NCBI GenBank assembly: GCA_002392525.1
Contig: DGHE01000083.1
Span: forward strand, 3,829-27,362
Length of the DNA: 23,534 bases
Source: Bacteroidales bacterium UBA3856
Lineage (GTDB): Bacteria > Bacteroidota > Bacteroidia > Bacteroidales > UBA932
Direction of reading: 5' to 3'
The notes beneath the pieces were generated by a model that was not told the DNA's origin, searched no databases, and saw only the letters and a program-made list of their open reading frames with translations. The translations under genes and the position numbers were made by a program. This document shows, one piece after another, positions 14,220 to 23,123 of this stretch (position 1 is the first letter of the stretch; each line of letters starts with the position of its first letter).

Positions 14220-17200
14220 ATGTTCAAAAAACTACAAAAAGTTTTGCTGGCGTTAACCCTGTGGGTCGGTGTCAGTGCAGTAGCCATGGGCCAGAACGCC
14301 AATGGTGTAGTAGTTGATGCGCAGGGCCAGCCCGTTCCGGGCGCCAGCGTGATCGTCAAGGGAACGACAACGGGAACCATGACCGACGCCAACGGTCAGT
14401 TCGCCATTGCCGCCCGTTCCGGCGCCGTCCTGGAAGTATCCTGCATCGGATACGCTACTGAGGAAGTAGCGGCAGCTACCGGCCTTCGCATCGTCCTCAA
14501 GGAAGACAATGAATTCCTGGAGGAATCCGTTGTCACCGCCCTGGGTATCAAGCGTGAGCGCAAATCCCTGGGTTATGCCGTAGAAGACCTCAAGGCCGAG
14601 GAACTGATGCGTAACAAGAGCGCCAACGCCATCAACTCCCTCTCCGGTAAGATCGCCGGTGTTAACATCACCCAGTCTTCCGGTGCTGCCGGTTCCGGCG
14701 CACAGATTATCCTGCGTGGCGGCACCTCCGGTTCCGAGGGCAAGGATAACCAGCCTCTGTTCATCGTGGACGGCGTTATCTACGATAACTCCTCCCGCCT
14801 GATCGGCAACTCCGCATTTGATGGTACTTCCAAGTCTGCAACGACCACTTCCAACCGTGTGATGGATATCAACCCCGAAGATATCGAGAACATGTCCATC
14901 CTGAAGGGTCCCGCTGCTTCCGCTCTGTACGGCTCCCGCGCCGCTAACGGTGTTGTAATCATTACCACCAAAAAGGGTAAGGAAGGAACGGTCGAAGTCA
15001 ATTTCAGCTCCAAGTTCACCTCCTCCCATGTAACCCGTCTGCCCGAGGTTCAGAAGCAGTACACCCGTGGTTACATGGAAGACATGTATACTGCCGGCGA
15101 ATATACCGGAACCACCTTCAACGACTTTGCGTACACCTCCTGGGGTGAAGAATCGAGCGCTGCCACATATGACAATATCGGCAACTTCTTCCGCTCCGGA
15201 AATATCTTTGACGAGAGCGTAAGCATCGCCGGTGGTACCAAGAACAGCAGTTTCTATCTCTCCGGCGGTTACTATGACCAGACCGGTGTTGTTCCCGGAA
15301 CCGGTTATCAGAAATATTCCTTCCGTTTCAATGGTGAGCAGAAGGTGGGAATCTTCACCTTCGGCGTAAACGCCGCATATTCCGACGCTCATACGGACAA
15401 GACCCTCACCTCTGCAGGTCTTTGGGGATCCAGCGGTACCGGTGCCCTTGGCGCCGCCTATACCTGGTCTCCTTTTGATAACATGACCCATTACCTGAAC
15501 GACGACGGGAGCCGTTTCCGTATGTTCGGTTCCCGTCTGGATCCTTGGGAAGAAAAAGATAACCCTTACTGGATTGTCAACAAGAACAAGCTCTATGATA
15601 ACACCAAGCGTTTCACCGGAAACGTTTCCGTAAAGGTTGACATCGCTCCCTGGTGGTGGGTTACCTACCGTCTGGGTGTGGATACCTATAACCAGACAAA
15701 CTCCAACTTGATTCACTCCGGTGGCGCAATCCAGCGCGCCTGGCTGAATGGTATGACTTCCAACAACCTCTTTAACTACCAGTACCTCAACCACAACCTC
15801 ATTTCCAACTGGAGTTACAAGATTAAGGACTTCGACTTCAACCTGCTGGCCGGCCTTACCACCGATCAGATTACTACTGACGGCAACTACAAGATGGCCT
15901 GGAACTTCTCTGTTCCCGACTTCTATTCTTACGCCAACACTTCCACCGATTATAAGTCCTTCGAGCACAATGCATCGACCAAGCGTCTGATTGGCGTGTT
16001 CGGTGAACTGCGTGCTTCCTGGAAGGACATTCTCTTCCTCACCGTCACGGGACGTAACGACTGGACTTCCACCCTCCCTGTCGAGAATCGTTCTTACTTC
16101 TATCCTTCCGTGAGCGGATCCTTCGTCTTCACCCAGATGCTTCAGGACATGGGCGTCATGGACGACAGCATCTTCTCCTTCGGTAAGTTACGCGCTTCCT
16201 GGGCTCAGGTAGGTAAGGACACCGGTGTATACGAGACAGCAACTTCCCTGTGGCCGGTTCACACCTACCTCAATGGCATGACCGGTATCGGTAACTACTG
16301 GAACCGTGGCAACCCGTATCTGAAGCCCGAAATCACCCGTTCCACTGAAATCGGTTTGGAACTGTCTTTCCTCAAGAACAGACTCCACTTCGACATCGCT
16401 TACTATACCAACGACTCCTTCAACCAGATTCTGAGCCCTCGTGGTCCTCAGTCTACCGGTTACATCTTCTGCTCCACCAATGCAGGTAATGTGTACAACA
16501 AGGGTGTCGAGTTAAGCATCAGCGCTACTCCTATCGAGACCAGAGACCTCAGCTGGAATATCGGCTTCAACGCTGCCGGTAACCGCGGTACGCTGGACGG
16601 CCTGCCGGATGGTACCAACGTGATGTATGTGACCGACGTACAGTATGCAGGTGCCCAGGCTGCCTCCTTCAACGGTGGTAACTTCATGGCTATCGCAGGT
16701 ACCAAGTGGACCCGCGACGACAATGGAAACATCGTTGTCAATGAAAATGGTTTCCCCACCTATACCAACGACCTTGTCGAAGTTGGTAACCGTGAAGCCA
16801 AGGTGAGCGGTGGTATCAACAACACCGTTCAGTGGAAGAACTTCACCTTCAATATGCTGTGGGAATATCGCATCGGTGGTGACGTCATCAACGGTACTCT
16901 CTATGCCATGGATGTTGCCGGTACAAGCAAGCGTTCTGCCGACTGGCGCAACCAACCTCTCACCATCACCGGCGTACAAGAGATCGGAAAGGATGAGAAT
17001 AACAAGCCCATCTACGGTGAAGTAGAGTCGAAGACCTGGGAAGCCGATAAGGTATATGAGTTCAACGGTCAGAAGAAACTGGGTTACAATATTATCAAAG
17101 ACTATTATACCAGTTATTATCAGAAGGAGACGAGCAACTACATTACCTCTGTCAACAGCCTGAGACTCCGCACCATTTCCGTGAGCTACGATGTTCCTTC

Positions 17201-17405
17201 CAAGCTCCTGAAAAAGACCGGTTTCATCAAGCGTGCTTCCTTCAACGTAGCAGCCAACAACCTGCTGCTCTTCACCAACTACTATGGCGATCCTGAGATG
17301 GCCGCATCCGGTGCCGGCGTCGGCGGATCTTCTTCTGTCGGTTTCGACTATTGCGGCGTTCCCGCTACTGCCGGTTTCACCGTGGGCCTGAATCTGACGT
17401 TCTAA
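14220..17405 (+). CDS. SusC/RagA-family TonB-dependent transporter (SusC2)
   Basis: This is a 1061-residue outer-membrane transporter. The start at 14220 gives MFKKLQKVLLALTLWVGVSAVAMGQ as signal peptide; the upstream in-frame ATG at 14157 overlaps the -7 box. A CarboxypepD_reg-like domain (GVVVDAQGQPVPGASVIVKG) covers about 27-105. The SusC signature region is EESVVTALGIKRERKSLGYAVEDL, the variant usually paired with SusD-like_2 partners. The plug includes LSGKIAGVNITQSSGAAGSGAQIILRG and PEDIENMSILKGPAASALYGSRAANGVVIITTKKG. The barrel ends in GFTVGLNLTF. Codon choice (CGT, TCC, GGT, AAG) looks biased as in a highly expressed gene. It is followed after 22 nt by susD2. The substrate is unknown. 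Confidence 0.96.
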   Translation: MFKKLQKVLLALTLWVGVSAVAMGQNANGVVVDAQGQPVPGASVIVKGTTTGTMTDANGQFAIAARSGAVLEVSCIGYATEEVAAATGLRIVLKEDNEFLEESVVTALGIKRERKSLGYAVEDLKAEELMRNKSANAINSLSGKIAGVNITQSSGAAGSGAQIILRGGTSGSEGKDNQPLFIVDGVIYDNSSRLIGNSAFDGTSKSATTTSNRVMDINPEDIENMSILKGPAASALYGSRAANGVVIITTKKGKEGTVEVNFSSKFTSSHVTRLPEVQKQYTRGYMEDMYTAGEYTGTTFNDFAYTSWGEESSAATYDNIGNFFRSGNIFDESVSIAGGTKNSSFYLSGGYYDQTGVVPGTGYQKYSFRFNGEQKVGIFTFGVNAAYSDAHTDKTLTSAGLWGSSGTGALGAAYTWSPFDNMTHYLNDDGSRFRMFGSRLDPWEEKDNPYWIVNKNKLYDNTKRFTGNVSVKVDIAPWWWVTYRLGVDTYNQTNSNLIHSGGAIQRAWLNGMTSNNLFNYQYLNHNLISNWSYKIKDFDFNLLAGLTTDQITTDGNYKMAWNFSVPDFYSYANTSTDYKSFEHNASTKRLIGVFGELRASWKDILFLTVTGRNDWTSTLPVENRSYFYPSVSGSFVFTQMLQDMGVMDDSIFSFGKLRASWAQVGKDTGVYETATSLWPVHTYLNGMTGIGNYWNRGNPYLKPEITRSTEIGLELSFLKNRLHFDIAYYTNDSFNQILSPRGPQSTGYIFCSTNAGNVYNKGVELSISATPIETRDLSWNIGFNAAGNRGTLDGLPDGTNVMYVTDVQYAGAQAASFNGGNFMAIAGTKWTRDDNGNIVVNENGFPTYTNDLVEVGNREAKVSGGINNTVQWKNFTFNMLWEYRIGGDVINGTLYAMDVAGTSKRSADWRNQPLTITGVQEIGKDENNKPIYGEVESKTWEADKVYEFNGQKKLGYNIIKDYYTSYYQKETSNYITSVNSLRLRTISVSYDVPSKLLKKTGFIKRASFNVAANNLLLFTNYYGDPEMAASGAGVGGSSSVGFDYCGVPATAGFTVGLNLTF

Positions 17406-17427
17406 ACAACTTAACATTGATGATATT

Positions 17428-19317
17428 ATGAAATTCATAAAATCTATTCTTCTTTGCAGCGCCGTCATTTCAGGTCTTTCGCTTGCTTCCTGCAGCAAGT
17501 GGCTTGATGTCAACGTTGACCCCGAGAACCCGACCTCCGAGAGCGCCGAGTATCAGCAGCTCCTTCCCCATATCGAATTCTATATGGGTGCCTCTTATCA
17601 GATGAGCGGTAAAATCAGCACCTTCATCACCGGTGACTGGATGAGAGCCTCCGGTCAGCAGTATCAGGCTTCCATCTGGAATCCCACAGCCAATAACTGG
17701 CAGGTTCTTCACCCCTATCAGTGGTTCATGGTCGGCGCCGGCCCTAACATCAAAGGCATGTATGACAAGGCTATGGCCGATGGCGCTTACCACTATGCTG
17801 GTGTTGCCAAGGTCATCAAGGCCCTGGGCTTCATGATGCAGACCGACGTGTATGGTGAAATGCCTTATTCCGATGCCCTCGGTGAGAATACCACCCCTAA
17901 ATATGACACCGGTAAGGAGATCTACCAGGGTTGCCTCAAGGAACTGGACGAAGGTATCGAGTTACTGAGCCGTACCCAGGAAGAAGGCGCCGTTGCCCTC
18001 TCCGTTGGTGACTACTACAATAACGGTGACACCGCCAAATGGATCAAATATGCGTATCTGCTCAAGGCTCGCTGGCTGAACAAGCTCACCAAGAAGGGCG
18101 CAGGTTCCATCGTCGTAGACGCCGAAGGCAATTATACCACCCTGAAGTGGGATGCCACTGCTATTCTGGATGCTCTCAGCAAGGCTCAGAAGAGCAATGC
18201 CGACAACACGATCATCCACCCCGTGGATGAGGCTACTACCAGCACCGACGTACTGGGATGGGCCGAACCCGTGAACTGGTGCGAGATGTATTCCATTATC
18301 GGCAGCAATGGCGCCGTGTATGCCTCCAAGACCCTGTATGACAACCTCACCAATTTCTGCGGCCTTGGTATCGAAGATCCCCGTGCAGACAGAATCATCC
18401 CTTGGCAGAAGTCTGTCAAGAGTGCCAGCACGCCGGCCGAGGTTAAATGGGTTGGTAACTGGAGACGTTCCCTTGGTGTCGATATGACCACCCAGGAATC
18501 CCCGATGCTGAGTGGCGGTCCCATCAGAGCTGAATTCAAGGAGGGCAAATGGTTTATTGACTCCGATTCTCCGGCTCGTAAGGGTGATACCCTTTATGTG
18601 GAGCAGCTTTCTCACTCGACCGGTTACGATGGCGGTATCGACATCATCTACAGAAGAGATGCGAAAAAGTCTGATGACAACGCTATGCTCTCCGGTACTT
18701 TTGGTACCCGCGTAGATTCCCCGATGTATCTGGGTATCTATCCTGAGGCTTGCTTCATCGCCGCCGAGGTTTACATGAAACAGGGCAATACGGCCCAGGC
18801 GTTTGCCTCCTATAAAGAAGGTGTCAAGGCCAGCATGGAACTCATGAATGAGAAACTCCCTCAGTGGGTAGCCACCTATCCTTATCTGGCAACCTGCCCG
18901 TCCTTCGCCACCATCACGGATACCGAGATCAACAACTACATCAATAGTGCCCTCGGTACCGCCGGCAACCTCACCATGGGTAAGATTATGACCCAGAAGA
19001 GAATTGCCATGATGTTCATGCCTGAGGTATGGAACGACATGCGTCGCTACGACTTCGACAAGAATATCTTCTTCGGCTGGGACGTTCCTGCATACCACGC
19101 CCTTTCTGCCTCCGGTATGGATAAGATTCCTGCCGGCAAGTACTGGAGACGTGTACAGCAGTGCTCTCACGAGGTGAACTACAATGCAACGAACCTCCAG
19201 GCTATTAAGGACAAGATTGAATACTATGCCGAGGGCATCAACATGAATGCCGCTTCCTGGAACGCAGCCGTTGACGTGTGGACCATCCCCGTTTGGTGGG
19301 ATACCGACAAGGACTAA
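17428..19317 (+). CDS. SusD-like (SusD-like_2 branch) glycan-binding lipoprotein (SusD2)
   Basis: This is a 629-residue lipoprotein with signal MKFIKSILLCSAVISGLSLASC (Cys22) and then SKWLDVNVDPENPTSES, the usual start of the SusD-like_2 branch. Alpha-helical TPR-like segments follow (YHYAGVAKVIKALGFMMQTDVYGEMPYSDAL, KWIKYAYLLKARWLNKL, YPEACFIAAEVYMKQGNTAQAFASYKEGVKASM). It partners SusC2 at the cell surface. It contains no SusR-type regulator or enzyme domain. It is followed by an intrinsic terminator, so the operon is only susC2-susD2 and no glycan-degrading enzyme is attached. Confidence 0.93.
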   Translation: MKFIKSILLCSAVISGLSLASCSKWLDVNVDPENPTSESAEYQQLLPHIEFYMGASYQMSGKISTFITGDWMRASGQQYQASIWNPTANNWQVLHPYQWFMVGAGPNIKGMYDKAMADGAYHYAGVAKVIKALGFMMQTDVYGEMPYSDALGENTTPKYDTGKEIYQGCLKELDEGIELLSRTQEEGAVALSVGDYYNNGDTAKWIKYAYLLKARWLNKLTKKGAGSIVVDAEGNYTTLKWDATAILDALSKAQKSNADNTIIHPVDEATTSTDVLGWAEPVNWCEMYSIIGSNGAVYASKTLYDNLTNFCGLGIEDPRADRIIPWQKSVKSASTPAEVKWVGNWRRSLGVDMTTQESPMLSGGPIRAEFKEGKWFIDSDSPARKGDTLYVEQLSHSTGYDGGIDIIYRRDAKKSDDNAMLSGTFGTRVDSPMYLGIYPEACFIAAEVYMKQGNTAQAFASYKEGVKASMELMNEKLPQWVATYPYLATCPSFATITDTEINNYINSALGTAGNLTMGKIMTQKRIAMMFMPEVWNDMRRYDFDKNIFFGWDVPAYHALSASGMDKIPAGKYWRRVQQCSHEVNYNATNLQAIKDKIEYYAEGINMNAASWNAAVDVWTIPVWWDTDKD

Positions 19318-19338
19318 TTCTCACATCATACTTGTTTA

Positions 19339-19370
19339 CAGGCGGCCCGAAAGAGCCGCCTGTTTTTTTT
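19339..19370 (+). terminator. Intrinsic terminator of susC2-susD2
   Basis: AGGCGGC and GCCGCCT pair around an 8-nt loop (CAGGCGGC at the 5' side, ending CTG at 19362), and the stem is followed by eight T residues up to 19370. It starts 22 nt after the susD2 stop. Confidence 0.9.
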
Positions 19371-19423
19371 CATCAAGACATCAAGAATGGGAGCCAGGTC
19401 TATTTTCAATCCCGATATCTTTG

Positions 19424-19942
19424 TTAGTTTATTCGGAAATCATATAATAACTGCCTATTTTCGGAGTATCCTATATTATCAGTGAACTCTGAATAGTATC
19501 CATTACTCGAACCATCCCAACCCCAGTTCATGTGATAGGTATAATATGCACCATTATAAGCGAACTCTCTCGTAACCATGCCATCATCAGGCTTGTCATA
19601 TCCTGCTGCGGTCGCCGCTTCTTTTGCCTCGGCATGCGTCTTACCCTCTCCTTCTCCCAGACTGGGAGAATAACCAAGCCACCACTCATATACGTTGCGA
19701 ACCGTATAATTATGCTTTCTATAGCCATCAATTACCCATGCATGCCCTCCGCCTTGCTGTTTTAAGCCACGGGCATATAGCGGTCGCTGATGGTCAATGT
19801 TATTTATGACATGATAGTCATTAAAAACACCTAATGTCGCAGTCAGACCATAAAATGGAAGAGCCTCATAGGCGTCACCAATAGTCGACCCGCTTCCGGT
19901 TCCATCGGCCCGAACCCCACCTAACACCTTATCGGCCAACAC
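19424..19942 (-). pseudogene. C-terminal remnant of a C10-family (streptopain-like) cysteine protease
   Basis: About 172 residues can be read. RPLYARGLKQQGGGHAWVIDGY carries the expected catalytic-histidine region of C10 proteases, and YHMNWGWDGSSNGYY matches the conserved NWGWxGxxxGYY motif near the C terminus. The propeptide and the segment with the catalytic cysteine are missing. The open frame begins with GTG at 19942, only a few bases from hairpin repeat copy 2, and an in-frame TAA lies within the hairpin, so coding sequence stops at the repeat. No signal peptide is present. The fragment is therefore probably inactive. It is oriented against the flanking susD2 and manA genes. Confidence 0.72.
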
Positions 19943-19943
19943 C

Positions 19944-20031
19944 TTAACTTTTTCTCTTTAGGCTGCCCAGCCTAAAGAGAAAACGGAACAACGCTGACAA
20001 TCAGCAACTTACAAAGATTCGCGCGCGCAAC
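19944..20031. repeat. Hairpin-plus-tail repeat, copy 2
   Basis: TTAAC is followed by a stem of 16 bp (TTTTCTCTTTAGGCTG, 19950-19965, with 19968-19983) around a 2-nt centre. The stem is the same as in copy 1, although the loop bases differ. The tail shares the blocks AACGCT (19990-19995), TTACA (20009-20013) and TTCGC.CG.CAA (20018-20030) with copy 1. It separates the C10 protease remnant from manA and lies about 140 bp upstream of the manA start. Confidence 0.7.
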
Positions 20032-20055
20032 GCGAGGAAACCCGACAAAACTTTG

Positions 20056-20063
20056 TAACTTTG
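20056..20063 (+). promoter_or_regulatory. -7 box of manA
   Basis: TAACTTTG fits TAnnTTTG and lies 19 nt before the ATG at 20083. No TTTG is found at the expected distance upstream, so the promoter may need an activator or be weak. Confidence 0.5.
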
Positions 20064-20082
20064 TACCCACAAAATCCAACAT

Positions 20083-21003
20083 ATGCATCCTCTTAAATTC
20101 AAACCCATCCTAAAGACCCTTGTATGGGGCACGGAGAGCTGGGAGCTTTCCGGAGTAAAGAGTAACGAGAGCGTAGTGACCGAAGGCCCCCTCGCTGGGA
20201 AAACCATCGCGGAACTCACCAAGGAATATAAAGGCCAGCTCATCGGCAAACACGTGTACGAGAACACCGGAGACGAGTTCCCCATGCTGGTCAAATACAT
20301 CGACGCCAAGCAGGACCTCTCCATCCAGGTGCACCCCAACGACGAACTGGCCGCCAAACGGCACAACGGCAGCAAAGGCAAGACCGAAATGTGGTACGTA
20401 GTGGACGCCACCCCTGATGCACACCTCCTCGTAGGCCTTAAGGAGCAGCTCACTCCCGACGAGTACGCTGCAAAGGTGGCCGATGGCACCATCACTGACG
20501 CCCTCTGCCGCTACAACGTGAAGCCCGGAGACGTGTTCTTCCTGCCGGCCGGCCGCATCCACGCCATCTGCGGCGGCTGCTACATTGCGGAGATCCAGCA
20601 GACCTCCGACATCACCTACCGCATCTTCGACTACAACCGCCCCGGCCTGGACGGAAAACCCCGCCAGCTGCACACCGAGTGGGCCAAGGACGCCATCGAC
20701 TATACCGTTTACAAGGACTACCAGACGCATTACACACCGGCCCTGGACGAAGAGATGGAGTTAGTGAGCTGCCCCTACTTCACCACCAGCATCTACGACC
20801 TCACCCTCCCCTACGCCAAAGACCTCAGCGGCATTGACTCCTTCATGGTGGTCATGTGCCTGAAGGGCAGCGGCACCCTGGAAGTGGACGGCGAATCCGT
20901 AGACGTGAAGCAAGGCGAAACCCTTCTCATTCCCGCATCGGCCGACGATATCTGCTTTATTCCCGAAGAAGGGATGAAGATTCTTACCAGCTATATCCGG
21001 TAA
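20083..21003 (+). CDS. manA: Mannose-6-phosphate isomerase, class I
   Basis: This is a 306-residue cytoplasmic cupin enzyme that interconverts mannose 6-phosphate and fructose 6-phosphate. The zinc site is seen in QVHPND (Q82, H84), KTEMWYV (E102) and PAGRIHAI (H160); TYRIFDYNR (179-186) is the conserved active-site strand. The C-terminal cupin half (GSGTLEVDGESVDVKQGETLLIPASADD) is complete. Compared with Bacteroides homologues as I remember them, the segment between VWG (14-16) and ESWELSG is shortened by roughly 15-20 residues, which accounts for the small size. The gene stands alone between a repeat and a strong terminator. It could serve mannan or mannose use as well as GDP-sugar synthesis. 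Confidence 0.95.
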   Translation: MHPLKFKPILKTLVWGTESWELSGVKSNESVVTEGPLAGKTIAELTKEYKGQLIGKHVYENTGDEFPMLVKYIDAKQDLSIQVHPNDELAAKRHNGSKGKTEMWYVVDATPDAHLLVGLKEQLTPDEYAAKVADGTITDALCRYNVKPGDVFFLPAGRIHAICGGCYIAEIQQTSDITYRIFDYNRPGLDGKPRQLHTEWAKDAIDYTVYKDYQTHYTPALDEEMELVSCPYFTTSIYDLTLPYAKDLSGIDSFMVVMCLKGSGTLEVDGESVDVKQGETLLIPASADDICFIPEEGMKILTSYIR

Positions 21004-21035
21004 GCGTTTTCGCTATTTATCTTATTTCCAATATA

Positions 21036-21081
21036 TTATAAAATTTCCTCCGGGTGAAAACGCCCGGAGGAAATTTTATAA
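21036..21081. terminator. Bidirectional terminator between manA and the M3 peptidase gene
   Basis: TTATAAAATTTCCTCCGGG (21036-21054) and its exact complement (21063-21081) form a perfect 19-bp stem with an 8-nt loop. The GC core is flanked by A/T tracts in both directions, suitable for stopping transcription of both converging genes. Confidence 0.85.
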
Positions 21082-21113
21082 AGTACTCTGTATTAACGAG
21101 TTAGCAAAAACGG

Positions 21114-23123
21114 CTACTGAAGTCCGCGGGCACGCATGAGGGCAGAGGGGTCGGGATCGGCTCCTCTGAACTGTCTATAGAGAACCATGGGCTCCTCGCT
21201 GCCACCCTTCTCAAGGAAGGTTTTACGGAAGGCCGATGCAGTTTCCTTGTTGAAGATGCCGTCTTCCTTGAACTTCTCCCAGGCATCTACGGCCAGCACC
21301 TCGCTCCAGAGGTAGCTGTAGTAACCGGCGCTGTAGCCGCTGGCAATGATGTGGTTGAAGTAGGACGTGCGGTAACGGGGAATGATTTCATCAATCAGGC
21401 CCATCTCCTTGCACACCTTGTCCTCGAAGGCGCGGATGTCCTCGGGGCCCTTGAAGGTAGCCAGCTGGTCCACGGAGAGCTCGTGCCACTTCATGTCCAG
21501 GATAGAGGCGGCGCAGGTTTCGCCGGCGGCAAAGCCCTGGTTGAACTGCAGGGACTTGCGAATCTTCTCCACGAGGGAAGCCGGAATGGGCTCGCCGGTG
21601 TAGCAGTTGTTGGCATACTGGGAGAGGATTTCGGGCACGAAGGCGAAGTTCTCGTTGAACTGGGAGAACATCTCCACAAAGTCGCGGGCCACGTTGGTAC
21701 CGCTCACGCTGGCATAGTTGCACTGGGTAAGGAAACCGTGCAGGGCATGGCCAAACTCGTGGAAGGCCGTGGTTACGTTGTCAATGGTGAGGAGGCTGGG
21801 TGCTGCGGCAGTGGGATCCTCGTTGGGAGCCGGGAAGTTGCACACGTTCACGATGACGGGGCGAACACCGGTAGACTGCTCGCGGAAGTTGTTCATCCAG
21901 GCACCGCCCCGCTTGGTGGGACGCACATAGTAGTCGCGGTAGAAAATGCCGATGAGGCTGCCGTCGGGCTCGGAGAGCTTGTAGGCGCGCACCTCGGGGT
22001 TGTACACCTCCACCTCGGGCGCTTCCTCAATGCAGATGCCATAGATCTTCTCGGCGGCGGTGAACACGCCCTTGAGGACGCTGTCGGCCTGGAAATAAGG
22101 CTTGGTGAGGTTCTCATCCAGGGCATACTTCTGCGCGCGGAGTTTCTCGGCATAGTACATCCAGTCCCAGGCCTCGATCTTGTGGCCGGCAATCTTCTGC
22201 ATCTCCTTCATCTGGGCCTTCGCGCTGCGCATGCAGGCGTCCATGATGGGCTGCAGGAAATTATCTACGGTAGCGGGGTCTCCGGCCATCTTGTTGGACA
22301 GCTGGAAGGCGGCGAAGTTGGGATAACCGAGGAGGCGGGCCATCTCGGCGCGAAGCTTCAGGACCTCCAGCACAATGGCGTTGGTGTCGTTCTCATTGCC
22401 GTTGTTGCCACGGGAAGAGTACGCCTTGAACACCTGCTCGCGTTTGGCGCGGTCGTCGCAGGAAGCCATGAAGTCGTAGTACTCGCTCACGGTGATACCC
22501 GTAGCCTCCTTGAAGGCATTGTTCTCTGCAAGGAGCTTCTGGCCGAACTGCTGGGTAAGGGCAGCCAGGCGGTTGGAGATTTCGCCAAAGCGCTTCTTGC
22601 CGGCCTCGTCCAGGCCCACGCCATTGCGCTCGAAGCTCTGGTAGAGTTTCTTCGTGGCCATCTGCTGCTCGCGGGTGAGGCCGTCCATATTCTCGTACAC
22701 AGCCTTGACACGGGCGAACAGGGCCTCGTTCATGAGGATTTCGTTGGAGGCGTCGGTCAGGAGCGGGGTAATTTCCTCCTCGATGGCCTGCATCTCGGGC
22801 GTGGAGTCACTCTCGGAGAGGTTGAAGAACACGCCCTGCACCTTGTCCAGGATGGGGCTGGCCTTTTCCATGGCCAGGACCGTGTTCTCGAAAGAAGGTT
22901 CCTCGGAGCAGGCCAGGATGGCCTCAACGTTTTTCTTCTGTTCCTCGATGCCAGCCTTGAAGGCCGGCACATACTGGTCCAGGGTAATCTGAGAGAACGG
23001 AGCGGTACCATAAGGGGTGTCCCACTCCTGAAGGAAGATGTTTTTGGGGGTGTTGTTACAGGCGCTTACAGTCATAAGCAAAGCCAGGCACAAAGGCCTG
23101 GCAATTTTAAAGGTTCGTTTCAT
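21114..23123 (-). CDS. M3-family metallopeptidase lipoprotein (peptidyl-dipeptidase Dcp-like)
   Basis: This is a 669-residue protein. The signal MKRTFKIARPLCLALLMTVSAC (Cys22) marks it as an exported lipoprotein, common for Bacteroidetes Dcp homologues. The zinc motif is HEFGH (455-459) in TTAFHEFGHALHGF, with the third ligand probably E484 in DFVEMFSQ. Upstream, AWMNNFREQ and the PVIVNVCNFPAP region are typical of M3 enzymes. The family removes C-terminal dipeptides or cleaves oligopeptides. The start ATG directly abuts the stop of the preceding gene (TAAATG), which indicates co-transcription. The gene symbol dcp is likely but oligopeptidase A-like specificity cannot be excluded. Confidence 0.92.
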   Translation of the reverse strand: MKRTFKIARPLCLALLMTVSACNNTPKNIFLQEWDTPYGTAPFSQITLDQYVPAFKAGIEEQKKNVEAILACSEEPSFENTVLAMEKASPILDKVQGVFFNLSESDSTPEMQAIEEEITPLLTDASNEILMNEALFARVKAVYENMDGLTREQQMATKKLYQSFERNGVGLDEAGKKRFGEISNRLAALTQQFGQKLLAENNAFKEATGITVSEYYDFMASCDDRAKREQVFKAYSSRGNNGNENDTNAIVLEVLKLRAEMARLLGYPNFAAFQLSNKMAGDPATVDNFLQPIMDACMRSAKAQMKEMQKIAGHKIEAWDWMYYAEKLRAQKYALDENLTKPYFQADSVLKGVFTAAEKIYGICIEEAPEVEVYNPEVRAYKLSEPDGSLIGIFYRDYYVRPTKRGGAWMNNFREQSTGVRPVIVNVCNFPAPNEDPTAAAPSLLTIDNVTTAFHEFGHALHGFLTQCNYASVSGTNVARDFVEMFSQFNENFAFVPEILSQYANNCYTGEPIPASLVEKIRKSLQFNQGFAAGETCAASILDMKWHELSVDQLATFKGPEDIRAFEDKVCKEMGLIDEIIPRYRTSYFNHIIASGYSAGYYSYLWSEVLAVDAWEKFKEDGIFNKETASAFRKTFLEKGGSEEPMVLYRQFRGADPDPSALMRARGLQ

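Noticed and set aside
13320..20031. Hairpin repeats as integron attC sites or a CRISPR array
   Set aside because: No paired RYYYAAC/GTTRRRY cores on both sides of the hairpins and no integrase; spacing is kilobases with genes between, not regular short spacers.
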